Positions 1 through 8,694 of a DNA stretch of 64,000 nucleotides are shown here, piece after piece; within the stretch, counting starts at the first letter, position 1; each line of letters opens with the position of its first letter. The stretch comes from Kistimonas sp964291485. GTDB taxonomy: Bacteria > Pseudomonadota > Gammaproteobacteria > Pseudomonadales > Endozoicomonadaceae. The notes under the pieces were generated by a model. The model did not search any database. It was not told where the DNA came from and saw only the letters and a program-made list of their open reading frames with translations. The DNA lies in NCBI GenBank assembly GCA_964291485.2, contig OZ220224.1, positions 1,240,001 through 1,304,000 of the forward strand, read 5' to 3'. A program made the position numbers and the translations under genes.

Positions 1-137
1 TCAGCCAGCCGGACATGCATGAGGTTGGCATCGGCCTTGGAATGTACCGCAACGGTCTTGATGCCCAGTTCCTTACAGGCACGCAGGATTCGGAGGGCGA
101 TCTCACCACGGTTGGCGATAAGGACTTTTTCCAGCAT
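1..137 (-). CDS. accC: Acetyl-CoA carboxylase biotin carboxylase subunit, N-terminal fragment
   Basis: This is the first 45 codons of AccC, cut by the left window edge. The ATG lies at 135-137 on the minus strand and the product begins MLEKVLIANRGEIALRI, the hallmark N-terminus of biotin carboxylase, the ATP-grasp subunit that carboxylates biotin carried on AccB. It lies 17 bp downstream of accB on the same strand, the usual accB-accC operon of fatty acid synthesis. The biotin carboxylase active site lies beyond the window. Identity rests on the very conserved N-terminus plus the neighbouring accB. Confidence 0.93.
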   Translation of the reverse strand, partial: MLEKVLIANRGEIALRILRACKELGIKTVAVHSKADANLMHVRLA

Positions 138-154
138 GAATACGCTCTCCGTTG

Positions 155-631
155 TCAGACGATGGTAAACAACGGCTGGTCATATTCTACCGGTTGTCCG
201 TTTTCAACCAGGATGGCCTCGATCACGCCGGATTTATCCGCCTTGATCTGGTTCATCATCTTCATGGCTTCAACAATGCACAGGACATCGCCTTCTTTGA
301 CGTGCTGGCCCGGTTCCACGAACGGTGCAGAGCTGGGAGACGGTGACCGGTAGAAGGATCCTACCATGGGGGACAGCACTTGGTGGCCGCGCATGGTGTC
401 TTCGGCAGGTTTTTGTGTGTTGCTCTGTGGGGCGGCGGGTGTCGCTTCCGGCGCCGCAGGCTGGGCGGGTGCCACTGCAGGCTGCTGTACTACGGCGGCC
501 TGTTGCACGGGCGCAGTGCGGTGAGAGTAACGGCTGATGCGGACAGACTCTTCGCCTTCCTGAATTTCCAGCTCATCAATACCGGACTCTTCGAGAAGCT
601 CAATCAGTTTTTTTACTTTTCGGATATCCAT
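155..631 (-). CDS. accB: Biotin carboxyl carrier protein of acetyl-CoA carboxylase
   Basis: The 158-residue BCCP subunit carries the biotin that AccC carboxylates and the carboxyltransferase discharges to acetyl-CoA. The start is placed at MDIRKVKKLIELLEESG, the normal BCCP N-terminus; the open frame extends 41 codons further upstream, but that stretch is unlike the family. Three parts are visible: an N-terminal helical region, a central Ala/Pro/Gln linker (about residues 40-75), and a C-terminal biotinyl domain with the biotinylation motif EAMKMMN, whose first K is the modified lysine. It lies in an aroQ-accB-accC order typical of gammaproteobacteria. Confidence 0.96.
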   Translation of the reverse strand: MDIRKVKKLIELLEESGIDELEIQEGEESVRISRYSHRTAPVQQAAVVQQPAVAPAQPAAPEATPAAPQSNTQKPAEDTMRGHQVLSPMVGSFYRSPSPSSAPFVEPGQHVKEGDVLCIVEAMKMMNQIKADKSGVIEAILVENGQPVEYDQPLFTIV

Positions 632-794
632 GCTCAGTCTCTGTATTCGGTCGTTGGCTGTCGAATGGGGTAAACGGTAAACAGGGTGAACTCCATTGCC
701 CGTGGGACATTTGATGGAATTTGGTCTGCCTGTCTGCTTGTTCAGGACATTCAATCCGGTTGGGATTCAATGTGGGTATTCTTTAACAACGGTA

Positions 795-1235
795 TTATCG
801 GTTCAGTCGGTCAATGGCGGCGTTGAGAGCCAGTTCATAACCCGTCGCCCCGAGTCCGCAGATTACGCCTTCGGCGATGTCGGAAAAATACGAATGGTGG
901 CGGAAGGGTTCACGCTGATGAATATTGGACAGATGAATCTCAATAAACGGGATGTTAACCGCTAATAATGCATCTCGGAGTGCCACGCTGGTATGAGTAA
1001 ATGCCGCAGGGTTGAAGAGGATATAATCAATCCCCTGACGGCTGGCATCGTGGATGCGGTCAATCAGTTCGTATTCGGCGTTACTCTGCAGGGCCTGCAG
1101 GTGATGGCCTGCTGCCACGGCCTGTTCTGTCAGGGTGTGAATGATGCCGTCGAGGGTGACTGCGCCATAAACACCCGGTTCCCGGGTTCCCAGCAGATTC
1201 AGGTTGGGTCCGTTGAGCACTAGTATGCTGGCCAT
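795..1235 (-). CDS. aroQ: Type II 3-dehydroquinate dehydratase
   Basis: The 146-residue cytoplasmic enzyme converts 3-dehydroquinate to 3-dehydroshikimate in the shikimate pathway. The N-terminal signature VLNGPNLNLLGTREPGVYG contains the lid-loop Arg and Tyr of type II enzymes. FNPAAFTHTSVALRDAL and EIHLSNIHQREPFRHHS carry the catalytic His and substrate-binding residues. The start is set at MASILVLNGPN; the frame stays open 15 codons upstream, but those codons do not resemble the family. It sits upstream of accB on the same strand, the common gammaproteobacterial arrangement. Confidence 0.95.
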   Translation of the reverse strand: MASILVLNGPNLNLLGTREPGVYGAVTLDGIIHTLTEQAVAAGHHLQALQSNAEYELIDRIHDASRQGIDYILFNPAAFTHTSVALRDALLAVNIPFIEIHLSNIHQREPFRHHSYFSDIAEGVICGLGATGYELALNAAIDRLNR

Positions 1236-1486
1236 TCGACGCCCCTGTTTGTCAATGCGTGATCCCCTTGTATTAGCCATAAGCTTCAGGGGGCGTACTA
1301 TCGCACTGCGCTTGTCATTGATTAATGATGCCAGTCAAGAAATGAACCAAAGCAATGGCTGGCATCACGATTGATTACAGCATTCTGCCGTATGGGGGGT
1401 AGGGTGTCCAGTTTGTGCGTGTTACAGGAAGTTAACCGCAAGTTACAGTGGATTTCGTGTCAGTTACCGATTCTTGGATATCGTTC

Positions 1487-3337
1487 TCAGGATGAAGAAA
1501 GGGCTTGATCAAGCAATGCGGCCATTTCCTCAACAGTTACCTCGCCCTGTAAACGCAGTGGGGTGATCTCCTGGCCGTCCCGGTCAAAAAACAGGAAAGC
1601 CGGCGGGCCAAACAGTTGATACTGGTTCAGTAACTGGGTTTGCTCTGGTGTGTTTCGGGTAATATCCATCCGAATGGTGCTGAAGGCTTGCAGCCGCTTG
1701 GCAATATCGGGATTGGCGAGTACTTCGCGCTCAATCACTTTGCAGGAGATACACCAGTCGGCGTAAAAGTCCAGCAACAGGGGACGGTTGTCGAGAATAG
1801 CCTGAGCTTTTGCCGATTCCAGTTCGCTCAGCGTGCTAATGGTTTGAAAACTGGAATGCGTCGTACTGCTGGATGTTGTATCAGAGGGTAGCGCAATCGT
1901 TTCTGACGCGAGTGGGCGAAGTGGATCCGTATTGCCTTTTATGCCACCAATAAAGAGTGCAGAGCCGTAAATCAGCAGCAATATGCCAATGACCTGCTGC
2001 AAGGCGTTCCAGCCTTTGCGCAGGTTGAAATCCAGGGCGCCAAGGTAAACCGCAGGGCCAATCAGCAGGCTGCCCCATAGCAGCAGGGTTATAGGCGCTG
2101 GGATGACGCGTTCCAGCAGCCATACTGCGACACCCAGCATCAAAACGCCAAATACGGCTTTGACGCCGTTCATCCATGCCCCGCTTTTCGGAAGAAATGT
2201 GCTGCCACCGATGCCAAGCAGCAGTAATGGTGTGCCCATGCCAAGGCCCAAGCTGAATAGTGCAGTCCCGCCCAGGGTAATGTCGGAGGTGCTGCTGATG
2301 TAAATCAGGGCTCCGGCCAGTGGGGCTGAAACACACGGCGATACCAGCAGAGTGGCAAAAACACCCATCAATACTGCGCCAAGGTATGTGCCACCCCGTT
2401 TCTCGCCAGTGGACTGGTCAGCCTTGAGCAACTTGTCACGCAGTTTTTCCGGTAGCTGCAGTTCAAACAGGCCAAACATGGACAGTGCCAGTACCACAAA
2501 CAACAGTGCGAAGGGCACAAGAATCCAGGGAGATTGCAATTTCGCTTGCAGGTTAAGGCTGGCGCCAAAGTAGCCCATCAGTACACCTGCAAGGGCGAAG
2601 GTGACTGACATGCTGAGTACGTAGCAGGTAGTTAGCAGAATAATTCGCAGGCGATTACTGGTTTTCCCAATAACAACGGTCGAGAGAATGGGGATCATCG
2701 GCAAGACACAGGGGGTGAACGTCAGCGCCAGACCACCGAGAAAGAACAGTGTGACCAGGGACCAGAGGCTGTTCCCGCTCAGTAATGACGCCAGAAATGT
2801 GTCTTGTCGGGTTTCTGTTGTGATAACAGGCGGTGTGGTTGTAGAGGATTTTGTCTCACCGGTTGGCGTGTTTTCGTTAATTAGAATCAGGCTGGTTGTA
2901 TGGGGCGGATAGCACAGACCGGCATCGGCGCAGCCTTGAAAAGTAACAGCGATTTCCGGCAGTGCTTCGCGGGTGTCAATCGGTATGCGGATCTCTATGT
3001 CTTCGGGATACGTTTCCAGTTCGGTCTGCTGGTAGGGGTCGAATTTGACAATGCCGTCAGGTAACACGGGTGTTCCCAGCTGAGTATTGCTGTCAACGGC
3101 CTGAAACCGGAACATATGCCGGTAAAGATAATGCCCCGGAGTGACGGTGAATTGAAGAACTGCCTCCTTGCCCGTGTGGTAGCCATTCAGCTGAAATGCT
3201 TCTTCTACCGGCAGGAATTCGTTATCGCTTGTCTGTCCAAGCAGTGTTTGCAGCCCCGTTGCCATGACAGACTGGGACATGAGAATGAGCAGTATAATAA
3301 ACGGTCGAAAAAGCGTTTGCATGGTTTGGACAGACAT
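1487..3337 (-). CDS. dsbD: Thiol:disulfide interchange protein DsbD
   Basis: DsbD is an inner-membrane transporter of reducing power from cytoplasmic thioredoxin to periplasmic DsbC/DsbG and cytochrome c maturation. The 616-residue product has a signal peptide (about residues 6-27), a periplasmic alpha domain with the cysteine pair C136/C142, a central multi-span domain (about 190-460) with its two redox cysteines in FTPCVLPM (C210) and SPCVSAPL (C335), and a C-terminal thioredoxin-like domain with DWCISCK (C529/C532). All six redox cysteines are therefore present. A start at the second Met (3322) would leave a cleaner signal peptide; neither start has a strong ribosome site. It looks monocistronic. 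Confidence 0.95.
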   Translation of the reverse strand: MSVQTMQTLFRPFIILLILMSQSVMATGLQTLLGQTSDNEFLPVEEAFQLNGYHTGKEAVLQFTVTPGHYLYRHMFRFQAVDSNTQLGTPVLPDGIVKFDPYQQTELETYPEDIEIRIPIDTREALPEIAVTFQGCADAGLCYPPHTTSLILINENTPTGETKSSTTTPPVITTETRQDTFLASLLSGNSLWSLVTLFFLGGLALTFTPCVLPMIPILSTVVIGKTSNRLRIILLTTCYVLSMSVTFALAGVLMGYFGASLNLQAKLQSPWILVPFALLFVVLALSMFGLFELQLPEKLRDKLLKADQSTGEKRGGTYLGAVLMGVFATLLVSPCVSAPLAGALIYISSTSDITLGGTALFSLGLGMGTPLLLLGIGGSTFLPKSGAWMNGVKAVFGVLMLGVAVWLLERVIPAPITLLLWGSLLIGPAVYLGALDFNLRKGWNALQQVIGILLLIYGSALFIGGIKGNTDPLRPLASETIALPSDTTSSSTTHSSFQTISTLSELESAKAQAILDNRPLLLDFYADWCISCKVIEREVLANPDIAKRLQAFSTIRMDITRNTPEQTQLLNQYQLFGPPAFLFFDRDGQEITPLRLQGEVTVEEMAALLDQALSSS

Positions 3338-3460
3338 TATTGGTATTTAACGGATGGATCAGATTTTACAATTGTCGTCCGGAAAGGGAGGAAATGGCAA
3401 TCCCGTCAGGATGAGTGGTTTTAATCAATGGGGCGTGCGGTGGGGCAATCGCTGAGAGAG

Positions 3461-3484
3461 TGAGCCGGACGAAAGTCCGGCTCA
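3461..3484. terminator. GAAA-capped hairpin after ppa
   Basis: A perfect 10-bp GC-rich stem (TGAGCCGGAC / GTCCGGCTCA) is closed by a four-base loop that reads GAAA on the plus strand and TTTC on the minus strand. It begins 8 bp beyond the stop of ppa on the ppa side. There is no T tract on the minus strand, so it may act as an mRNA 3' stabiliser or a factor-assisted terminator rather than a classical intrinsic one. Confidence 0.5.
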
Positions 3485-3492
3485 AACGATGA

Positions 3493-4023
3493 TCAGGCTT
3501 TCTGGTAAGCTTCAACCGACTGGACGATAGCTTCCCTGGCAGCCTCTGGGCCTTCCCAAGACTCCACCTTGACCCACTTGCCTTCTTCCAGATCCTTGTA
3601 GTTTTCAAAGAAGTGCTGGATCTGACGGACCAGCAGCTCAGGCAGGTCACGGTAATCCTTCACATCTTTGTACAGAGCGGTCAGCTTGTCGTGGGGAACC
3701 GCCAGCAGTTTGACGTCTTCACCTTTCTCGTCGGTCATGTTCAGAACGCCAACGGCTCGGCAGCGAATGACAGAGCCGTGGATGACCGGGTAAGGGGTCA
3801 CAACCAGAACGTCGATGGGGTCGCCGTCATCCGCCAGGGTCTGGGGAATGTAGCCGTAGTTGGCCGGGTAGAACATGGGGGTAGCCATGAAACGGTCAAC
3901 AAACACCGCGTCGGAATCCTTGTCAATCTCGTACTTGACCGGATCGCTGTTAGCCGGGATTTCAATGATAACGTTGAAATCGTTGGGGATATCTTTACCC
4001 GCAGGAATCTGCTCAAAGCTCAT
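3493..4023 (-). CDS. ppa: Inorganic pyrophosphatase (family I)
   Basis: The 176-residue soluble Mg-dependent enzyme hydrolyses pyrophosphate and so drives biosynthetic reactions forward. The length is normal for bacterial family I enzymes. The product shows the N-terminal VIIEIPANSDPVKYEID, then YPANYGYIPQTLADDGDPIDVLV, which contains the metal-binding D-G-D-P-x-D signature, and later the Lys/Tyr-rich C-terminal active-site segments. It is a stand-alone minus-strand gene and its transcript runs into the hairpin at 3461-3484. Confidence 0.97.
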   Translation of the reverse strand: MSFEQIPAGKDIPNDFNVIIEIPANSDPVKYEIDKDSDAVFVDRFMATPMFYPANYGYIPQTLADDGDPIDVLVVTPYPVIHGSVIRCRAVGVLNMTDEKGEDVKLLAVPHDKLTALYKDVKDYRDLPELLVRQIQHFFENYKDLEEGKWVKVESWEGPEAAREAIVQSVEAYQKA

Positions 4024-4180
4024 GTGCTTACCTTAATGCGCAGTATCAATAAAGCCGGCAATTATAAGGTGTGAAGGGGATGCAGACCAGCCCTCTGGTG
4101 CCGCGGAGTTTGCCAACCACGCCGGGGACAGCTATACGGAACTAAAGGGGAAAAAAGTATTCCAACATGAGGAAGCAACC

Positions 4181-4594
4181 ATGCGATCAATTACCGTGGC
4201 CGACTGCATGACACGACGGGTGGTGTCTCTGGCGCCTGATATGGAAGTGGTAGAAGCAATCAGAATATTGTTAAAGCACAAGGTCACAGCGGCTCCGGTC
4301 TTGGATTCTGAACATAAATTAGTTGGTATTTTGTCGGAATCGGATTGTCTCGCTGCCACGTTGACCAGTAGTTATTACTCTCAGGATTTTGGGCTGGTTT
4401 CGGAATATATGACAGCAAGTGTCATGAGTGCAGGAGAAGAAGATAGTGTACTGGATGTCTATGAACGCTTTATGAAACAGCGGGCGGTGAGAGTGCCTGT
4501 TTTGGATGAGCAGGGGCGTTTGGTGGGTATTCTCAGCCCAAAGGATTTAATGCGTGCTGTTCTGGAATATTATGAAAAGCCTGCAGGTAAATAA
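4181..4594 (+). CDS. Protein of two CBS domains
   Basis: The 137-residue cytoplasmic protein consists of little more than a tandem pair of CBS domains (about residues 5-62 and 74-130), a Bateman module that usually binds adenosyl ligands. Typical strings are ADCMTRRVVSLAPDM and KLVGILSESDCL in the first repeat and LVGILSPKDLMRAV in the second. A ribosome site GAGGAAG lies just upstream of the ATG. No catalytic domain is attached, so the target is unknown. It is transcribed away from ppa and toward the T3SS locus, but the AT-rich gap that follows suggests it is a separate unit. Confidence 0.85.
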   Translation: MRSITVADCMTRRVVSLAPDMEVVEAIRILLKHKVTAAPVLDSEHKLVGILSESDCLAATLTSSYYSQDFGLVSEYMTASVMSAGEEDSVLDVYERFMKQRAVRVPVLDEQGRLVGILSPKDLMRAVLEYYEKPAGK

Positions 4595-4784
4595 AAGTAG
4601 AATCAATTCAATGTTTGGCTAATACAAAAGATAAGGGGGCGGATGTACTGTAGAAATACAGTGTTTTATGCCTGCTTTATATTTTTTAGAAATAATTGGT
4701 GTGATTTTGATCGTATATCAATTTCCTGCTTTTAAAGGCAGGGGGTTGTATTAAAGTTGTTCAACTAAGCTATTTGTATGAAAA

Positions 4785-4804
4785 CGTTTAATAATTATTA
4801 AACG
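4785..4804. promoter_or_regulatory. Perfect 20-bp palindrome upstream of the T3SS block
   Basis: The sequence CGTTTAATAATTATTAAACG equals its own reverse complement over 20 bp. It ends 23 bp before the ATG of the large repeat protein at 4828, inside an AT-rich intergenic stretch (4595-4827) that shows no gene. It is too AT-rich to be a strong terminator. A dimeric regulator operator controlling the first gene of the secretion locus is the simplest reading; the regulator is unknown. Confidence 0.5.
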
Positions 4805-4827
4805 AATGCTGTTCAGGGAAGAATGAT

Positions 4828-7476
4828 ATGGATCATGGCTCTCGACGCTCTTCTAGAGTGGATAGACCGAGTATAGTACCTCCAGGACCGAGAGGCGCAG
4901 AACCCAATACCGGGGAGCCTCGCAGGTTCGGGCGTCATTCAGTGGAACCTCTATCGACAGCGTCATCTCATACCGTTGCCAGTGCTTATAATCCAGATAT
5001 TCCCCCCGGTAGAGAGGGGAGGGCTGCGACTGCGCAGACGCGTTTAAGTGAACGAAGAACCTCCCAAAGAAATCCAGCCGAGCAGTTCAAGCCTGAAGCG
5101 ACAGTTAGAGTTGATCTTGGTGGAGGATTGGATAATGCGTGTCAGCGGGAACTTGAAAATGTAGCTGCCGACAGTGGGCGTAACGAAAATGAACAACAAG
5201 ACGCGAACGAGACAATTAAAAATACGTCAAAATTTATTGACATGATCAAAAAGGGTTTAGGGAAGCTCAATAAGTATAAAGGTAAGATTGCCGGAATAGC
5301 CGTTATTGTTACCATTGGTGTTGTCGGTATTTTTATTCCAGGCGTAGGGCCAGTTATTTCGACAGTATGCGTTGTCACTATTGTTGGAATCTGTACGGCA
5401 TTAATGTTTAGTGATGGCACAGCAGTTGTTCAACCAGACAAGAAGAAATCATCGAGTAAAACCGATCCAAAAGATTCAGACAGTGTCTCAGAGACTGATG
5501 ATCATGATAGTGACGATGATGACGAAGACGATGATGATATCAGGTCACATAGTGGTTCCTACAGTGAGGCCGGTACTAATCCTGATGATAATCAGTCTGG
5601 CAATAAAAAAAGGCCTTTGGGCTCACGGAAAGGAGAACCGTCAGCCTTGCCAAAAGGCAAGCCTAAGCCCCCAGGGGCACAGGCAGCAGCTAATGCGAAG
5701 GATGAGGTTACGGCAAAAGGCAACAAGCTCAAGCCTGTAGAAGATAAGCCAGCTACTAGAACGGAAGATGAGTTCCTGAAGGCGATTTTGGATGCAAAAG
5801 GCAAACTCAAGTCCCCAAGGCTAAAGCCGGATGCCCGTACAGAGGATGAACTCGAGTTTTTGACGATAAAGGGCAAGCTAAAGCCGCCCGGGTCACAGCC
5901 AGAAGATCGTAATCAAGATGAGCCTGATTCTCTAACGGCAAAACGTACACTCCAGCCTCCAGAATCACAGTCAGATGCACGTACAGAAGATGAATTCCTG
6001 AAGGCGATTTTGGATGCAAAAGGCAAACTCAAGTCCCCAGGGCCAAAGCCGGATGCCCATACAGAGGATGAGCTCGAGTTTTTGACGGTAAAGCGCAAGC
6101 TAAAGTCACCCGGGTCACAGCCAGAGGATCATGATAAAGATGAGCCTGATTCTCTAATGGCAAAAAGTAAACTCCAGCCTCCAGAATCACAGTCAGATGC
6201 ACGTACAGAAGATGAGTTCCTGAAGGCGATTTTGGATGCAAAAGGCAAACTCAAGTCCCCAGGACCAAAGCCGGATGCCCATACAGAAGATGAGCTCGAG
6301 TTTTTGACGGTAAAGCGCAAGCTAAAGTCACCCGGGTCACAGCCAGAGGATCATGATAAAGATGAGCCTGATTCTCTAACGGCAAAAAGTAAACTCCAGC
6401 CTCCAGAATCACAGTCAGATGCACGTACAGAAGGTGAGTTCCTGAAGGCGATTTTGGATGCAAAAGGCAAACTCAAGTCCCCAGGGTCAAAGCCGGATGC
6501 CCATACAGAAGATGAGCTCGAGTTTTTGACGGTAAAGCGCAAGCTAAAGTCACCCGGGTCACAGTCAGAGGATCATGATAAAGATGAGCCTGATTCTCTA
6601 ACGGCAAAAAGTAAACTCCAGCCTCCAGAATCACAGTCAGATGCACGTACAGAAGATGAGTTCCTGAAGGCGATTTTGGATGCAAAAGGCAAACTCAAGT
6701 CCCCAGGGTCAAAGCCGGATGCCCATACAGAGGATGAACTCGAGTTTTTGACGGTAACGCGCAAGCTAAAGTCACCTGGGTCACAGTCAGAAGATCATAA
6801 TGAAGATGAACCAGAGTTTCTGACTGTCAAAGGCAAGAACAAGTCCCAAGGGGCAGTACCGGATGAGGGAAAACATGAACACTTGGCGTTTGGAAAAGCA
6901 CAGCCAAGTTACTCGGTAAAGCTATCGGATGATGATGCTCAGGAAAAACAGCTTGATTTGGTAGATCCCTCAGAGGATGAACAGGACCTGCAGCAAGATT
7001 CTGGTTATGAAAGCGGTCACGACTTGCTGGACATTAAGCAAGACGCTGATGTATTGGGTGAAAGCCGTTCTAGAGGAACGGATGATTCTGATTATGGCAG
7101 TAATTATGGTGATGAGAGTGACCAAGATGAAAAATTGCAAATGCATGAAAATTTGGCACAGCTTCATTTAGGTGAATCTGGTCAGGAAAATACTCATAAT
7201 CAAAAGCTGATAGAACGCTCTGACAGTGGGAAAGAAGAGGGTAATCCAAAATTGACGCCATTCCAAATGCATATATTCAAACATGGAATGGATGCTGCGG
7301 GTTTTTCTGATGCTTTAAAGAATGAGAATGCCAAGGATGGAACTTTTTTGGGTCAACAAGAAATTTGTAAAATTGCAAGAAAAGAGCTTATGGCAAGAAA
7401 TGACGAGCTTATAGAAACTGATGTTGATAATTGGGAAAAAGTTTGGAACGCTCTGAATAATCCAAAACTTAGATAA
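4828..7476 (+). CDS. Large repeat protein at the head of the T3SS locus, candidate secreted protein
   Basis: I do not recognise this 882-residue protein. The N-terminal 135 residues are polar and rich in Ser, Arg and Pro. Residues about 154-194 form one long or two short hydrophobic segments (IAGIAVIVTIGVVGIFIPG onward), followed by a very acidic stretch (about 215-240). Residues 309-678 consist of five 74-residue repeats, and a polar acidic tail ends in a predicted helical region. There is no cleavable signal peptide. A ribosome site AGGGAAG precedes the ATG, and the next genes on the strand are translocator-type T3SS genes, so a secreted effector or surface protein is plausible but unproven. 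Codon use looks AT-richer than the flanking housekeeping genes. Confidence 0.6.
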   Translation: MDHGSRRSSRVDRPSIVPPGPRGAEPNTGEPRRFGRHSVEPLSTASSHTVASAYNPDIPPGREGRAATAQTRLSERRTSQRNPAEQFKPEATVRVDLGGGLDNACQRELENVAADSGRNENEQQDANETIKNTSKFIDMIKKGLGKLNKYKGKIAGIAVIVTIGVVGIFIPGVGPVISTVCVVTIVGICTALMFSDGTAVVQPDKKKSSSKTDPKDSDSVSETDDHDSDDDDEDDDDIRSHSGSYSEAGTNPDDNQSGNKKRPLGSRKGEPSALPKGKPKPPGAQAAANAKDEVTAKGNKLKPVEDKPATRTEDEFLKAILDAKGKLKSPRLKPDARTEDELEFLTIKGKLKPPGSQPEDRNQDEPDSLTAKRTLQPPESQSDARTEDEFLKAILDAKGKLKSPGPKPDAHTEDELEFLTVKRKLKSPGSQPEDHDKDEPDSLMAKSKLQPPESQSDARTEDEFLKAILDAKGKLKSPGPKPDAHTEDELEFLTVKRKLKSPGSQPEDHDKDEPDSLTAKSKLQPPESQSDARTEGEFLKAILDAKGKLKSPGSKPDAHTEDELEFLTVKRKLKSPGSQSEDHDKDEPDSLTAKSKLQPPESQSDARTEDEFLKAILDAKGKLKSPGSKPDAHTEDELEFLTVTRKLKSPGSQSEDHNEDEPEFLTVKGKNKSQGAVPDEGKHEHLAFGKAQPSYSVKLSDDDAQEKQLDLVDPSEDEQDLQQDSGYESGHDLLDIKQDADVLGESRSRGTDDSDYGSNYGDESDQDEKLQMHENLAQLHLGESGQENTHNQKLIERSDSGKEEGNPKLTPFQMHIFKHGMDAAGFSDALKNENAKDGTFLGQQEICKIARKELMARNDELIETDVDNWEKVWNALNNPKLR
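5752..6861 (+). repeat. Five tandem 222-bp coding repeats
   Basis: Five in-frame copies begin at 5752, 5974, 6196, 6418 and 6640, each exactly 222 bp (74 codons). The three central copies are almost identical at DNA level, and the first and last are more diverged, as expected from recent slippage or recombination in the middle. Each unit itself resembles three degenerate blocks of about 25 residues built on an acidic xEDE motif, then Leu, then K-x-KL-x-x-P. Confidence 0.95.
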
Positions 7477-7552
7477 AGTGTTTTTCCGTACCAGCCAATT
7501 GATAAGCGTAATAGCAGATCATTGAGAGTACCTTATTCAAGAGGAATATGTC

Positions 7553-8179
7553 GTGGGAACTAAACTGACATCCGCATCCCAGATTAATCAGCAGGACCAA
7601 GCTGCACAGGCGGCCAATAACAAACGTCCAATGACAGGAAAACAGATGATGAAAAAATCTGTTCAACTGATTAATCAGGCGGCCGGTGCTTCTAAAAATG
7701 TCAATTTCCTGAGTGTGGCAAGTCTCGATGCATTGATGCTTGCCATTATGAGTGAACGTGCTGAAATTCTTGAGGAAACGCTTCGTGAGCAGGTTCAGGA
7801 AGTGCGTAGAAAAAATGATAAACTGAAGGAATCCAATCAAATACTTGCCAAGGCTCGTGCAGCAAAGTCTGGTTCCAAGGAAAGTGTTAAAACGCAGATG
7901 CCTGAAGAAGTAAAACAGTTTTTCGTGAATAACGATATTGCCTGGGAAAAGAAAGGCGGGAAGATTGACCCCAATAAAACCTATCAGCTGAATTCTGCCC
8001 AGTGGGATTTGGCTATTGAAAACATGAAAGGTTTTACTGAAAGCCTCACCAGTACCTCACAACTGGATATGACCAAGTTGCAATCGACATCCGGTAAATT
8101 TAATCAGACTTTTGAAATGATGTCGCAATTTGTTGCCAAATACTATCGGACCGCCGACAACCTTATTCGAAATATTTAA
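7553..8179 (+). CDS. EspA/SseB-like T3SS filament or tip protein candidate
   Basis: The 208-residue, mostly helical protein has no signal peptide. The start is GTG at 7553, with GAGGAA 6 bp upstream; the nearby ATG at 7548 is in another frame and closes after six codons. A hydrophobic patch (about residues 50-70, NFLSVASLDALMLAIMSER), a long charged coiled coil, a middle MPEEVKQFF segment and a final amphipathic helix ending in KYYRTADNLIRNI resemble the layout of EspA/SseB proteins, which form the needle extension. It is followed at once by an SycD-like chaperone and two translocators, the normal company for such a gene. The family assignment is by pattern and context only. Confidence 0.5.
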   Translation: MGTKLTSASQINQQDQAAQAANNKRPMTGKQMMKKSVQLINQAAGASKNVNFLSVASLDALMLAIMSERAEILEETLREQVQEVRRKNDKLKESNQILAKARAAKSGSKESVKTQMPEEVKQFFVNNDIAWEKKGGKIDPNKTYQLNSAQWDLAIENMKGFTESLTSTSQLDMTKLQSTSGKFNQTFEMMSQFVAKYYRTADNLIRNI

Positions 8180-8206
8180 TAATAGTTTTGTCATGGAGGA
8201 CAGGCC

Positions 8207-8689
8207 GTGGAAAAAGAACAACAGGATTTTAGTGCGGATGACTATGAAGGCATGCTATCGGATTTTCTGAGCCGAGGGGGGACCTTCAAAGACCTTAAGG
8301 ATATGAGTGAAGACTCCATGGAGGCTATTTACAGCGTTGCCTATAACCTCTATGAAGGCGGTAAGTACGACGATGCGGTTAAGGTTTTCCAGTTTCTTTG
8401 TTTCTACGACCATTACTGCAAAAAATACTTTCTGGGACTGGGCGCCTGTTTGTTAATGCAAAAGGAATATGACAGAGCCATTGAAGTTTTTGGTTATGTT
8501 TGTGCACTGGATACCACTGATCCGCAAGCCATGCTTTATATCGGCGATTGTCATCTGGCTGCCGGTGATTCCGAGGCTGCCTGCGTCGCCTACCAGGCGG
8601 CGGTGGACTGGGCCGGGGATCAAGAGCAGTGGCAGAGTGAGAAGGAGCGTGCTCAAGGCATTCTGAACAGTCTCAAGGATGGAGAGTAG
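8207..8689 (+). CDS. sicA/sycD-like: SycD/LcrH-type translocator chaperone (TPR)
   Basis: The 160-residue cytoplasmic class II T3SS chaperone candidate starts at GTG 8207, with GGAGGA 6 bp upstream. It has the family layout: a helical N-terminus and about three TPR motifs (about residues 40-140), including AYNLYEGGKYDDAVKVFQFL, LGACLLMQKEYDRAIEVFG and IGDCHLAAGDSEAACVAYQ. In known systems these proteins keep the two hydrophobic translocators soluble before export. It lies directly before sctE with 5 bp between them, which fits that role. Confidence 0.85.
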   Translation: MEKEQQDFSADDYEGMLSDFLSRGGTFKDLKDMSEDSMEAIYSVAYNLYEGGKYDDAVKVFQFLCFYDHYCKKYFLGLGACLLMQKEYDRAIEVFGYVCALDTTDPQAMLYIGDCHLAAGDSEAACVAYQAAVDWAGDQEQWQSEKERAQGILNSLKDGE

Positions 8690-8694
8690 TTACC

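Noticed and set aside
631..754. Upstream extension of accB by 41 codons
   Set aside because: The extension does not resemble BCCP; MDIRKVKKLIEL is the conserved start.
5807..6764. A series of minus-strand open frames of 60-70 residues inside the repeat gene
   Set aside because: They recur with the 222-bp period and are antisense images of the repeats.
5752..6861. Tandem repeats as a CRISPR array
   Set aside because: Units are 222 bp, coding and in frame, with no short repeat/unique spacer structure and no cas genes.
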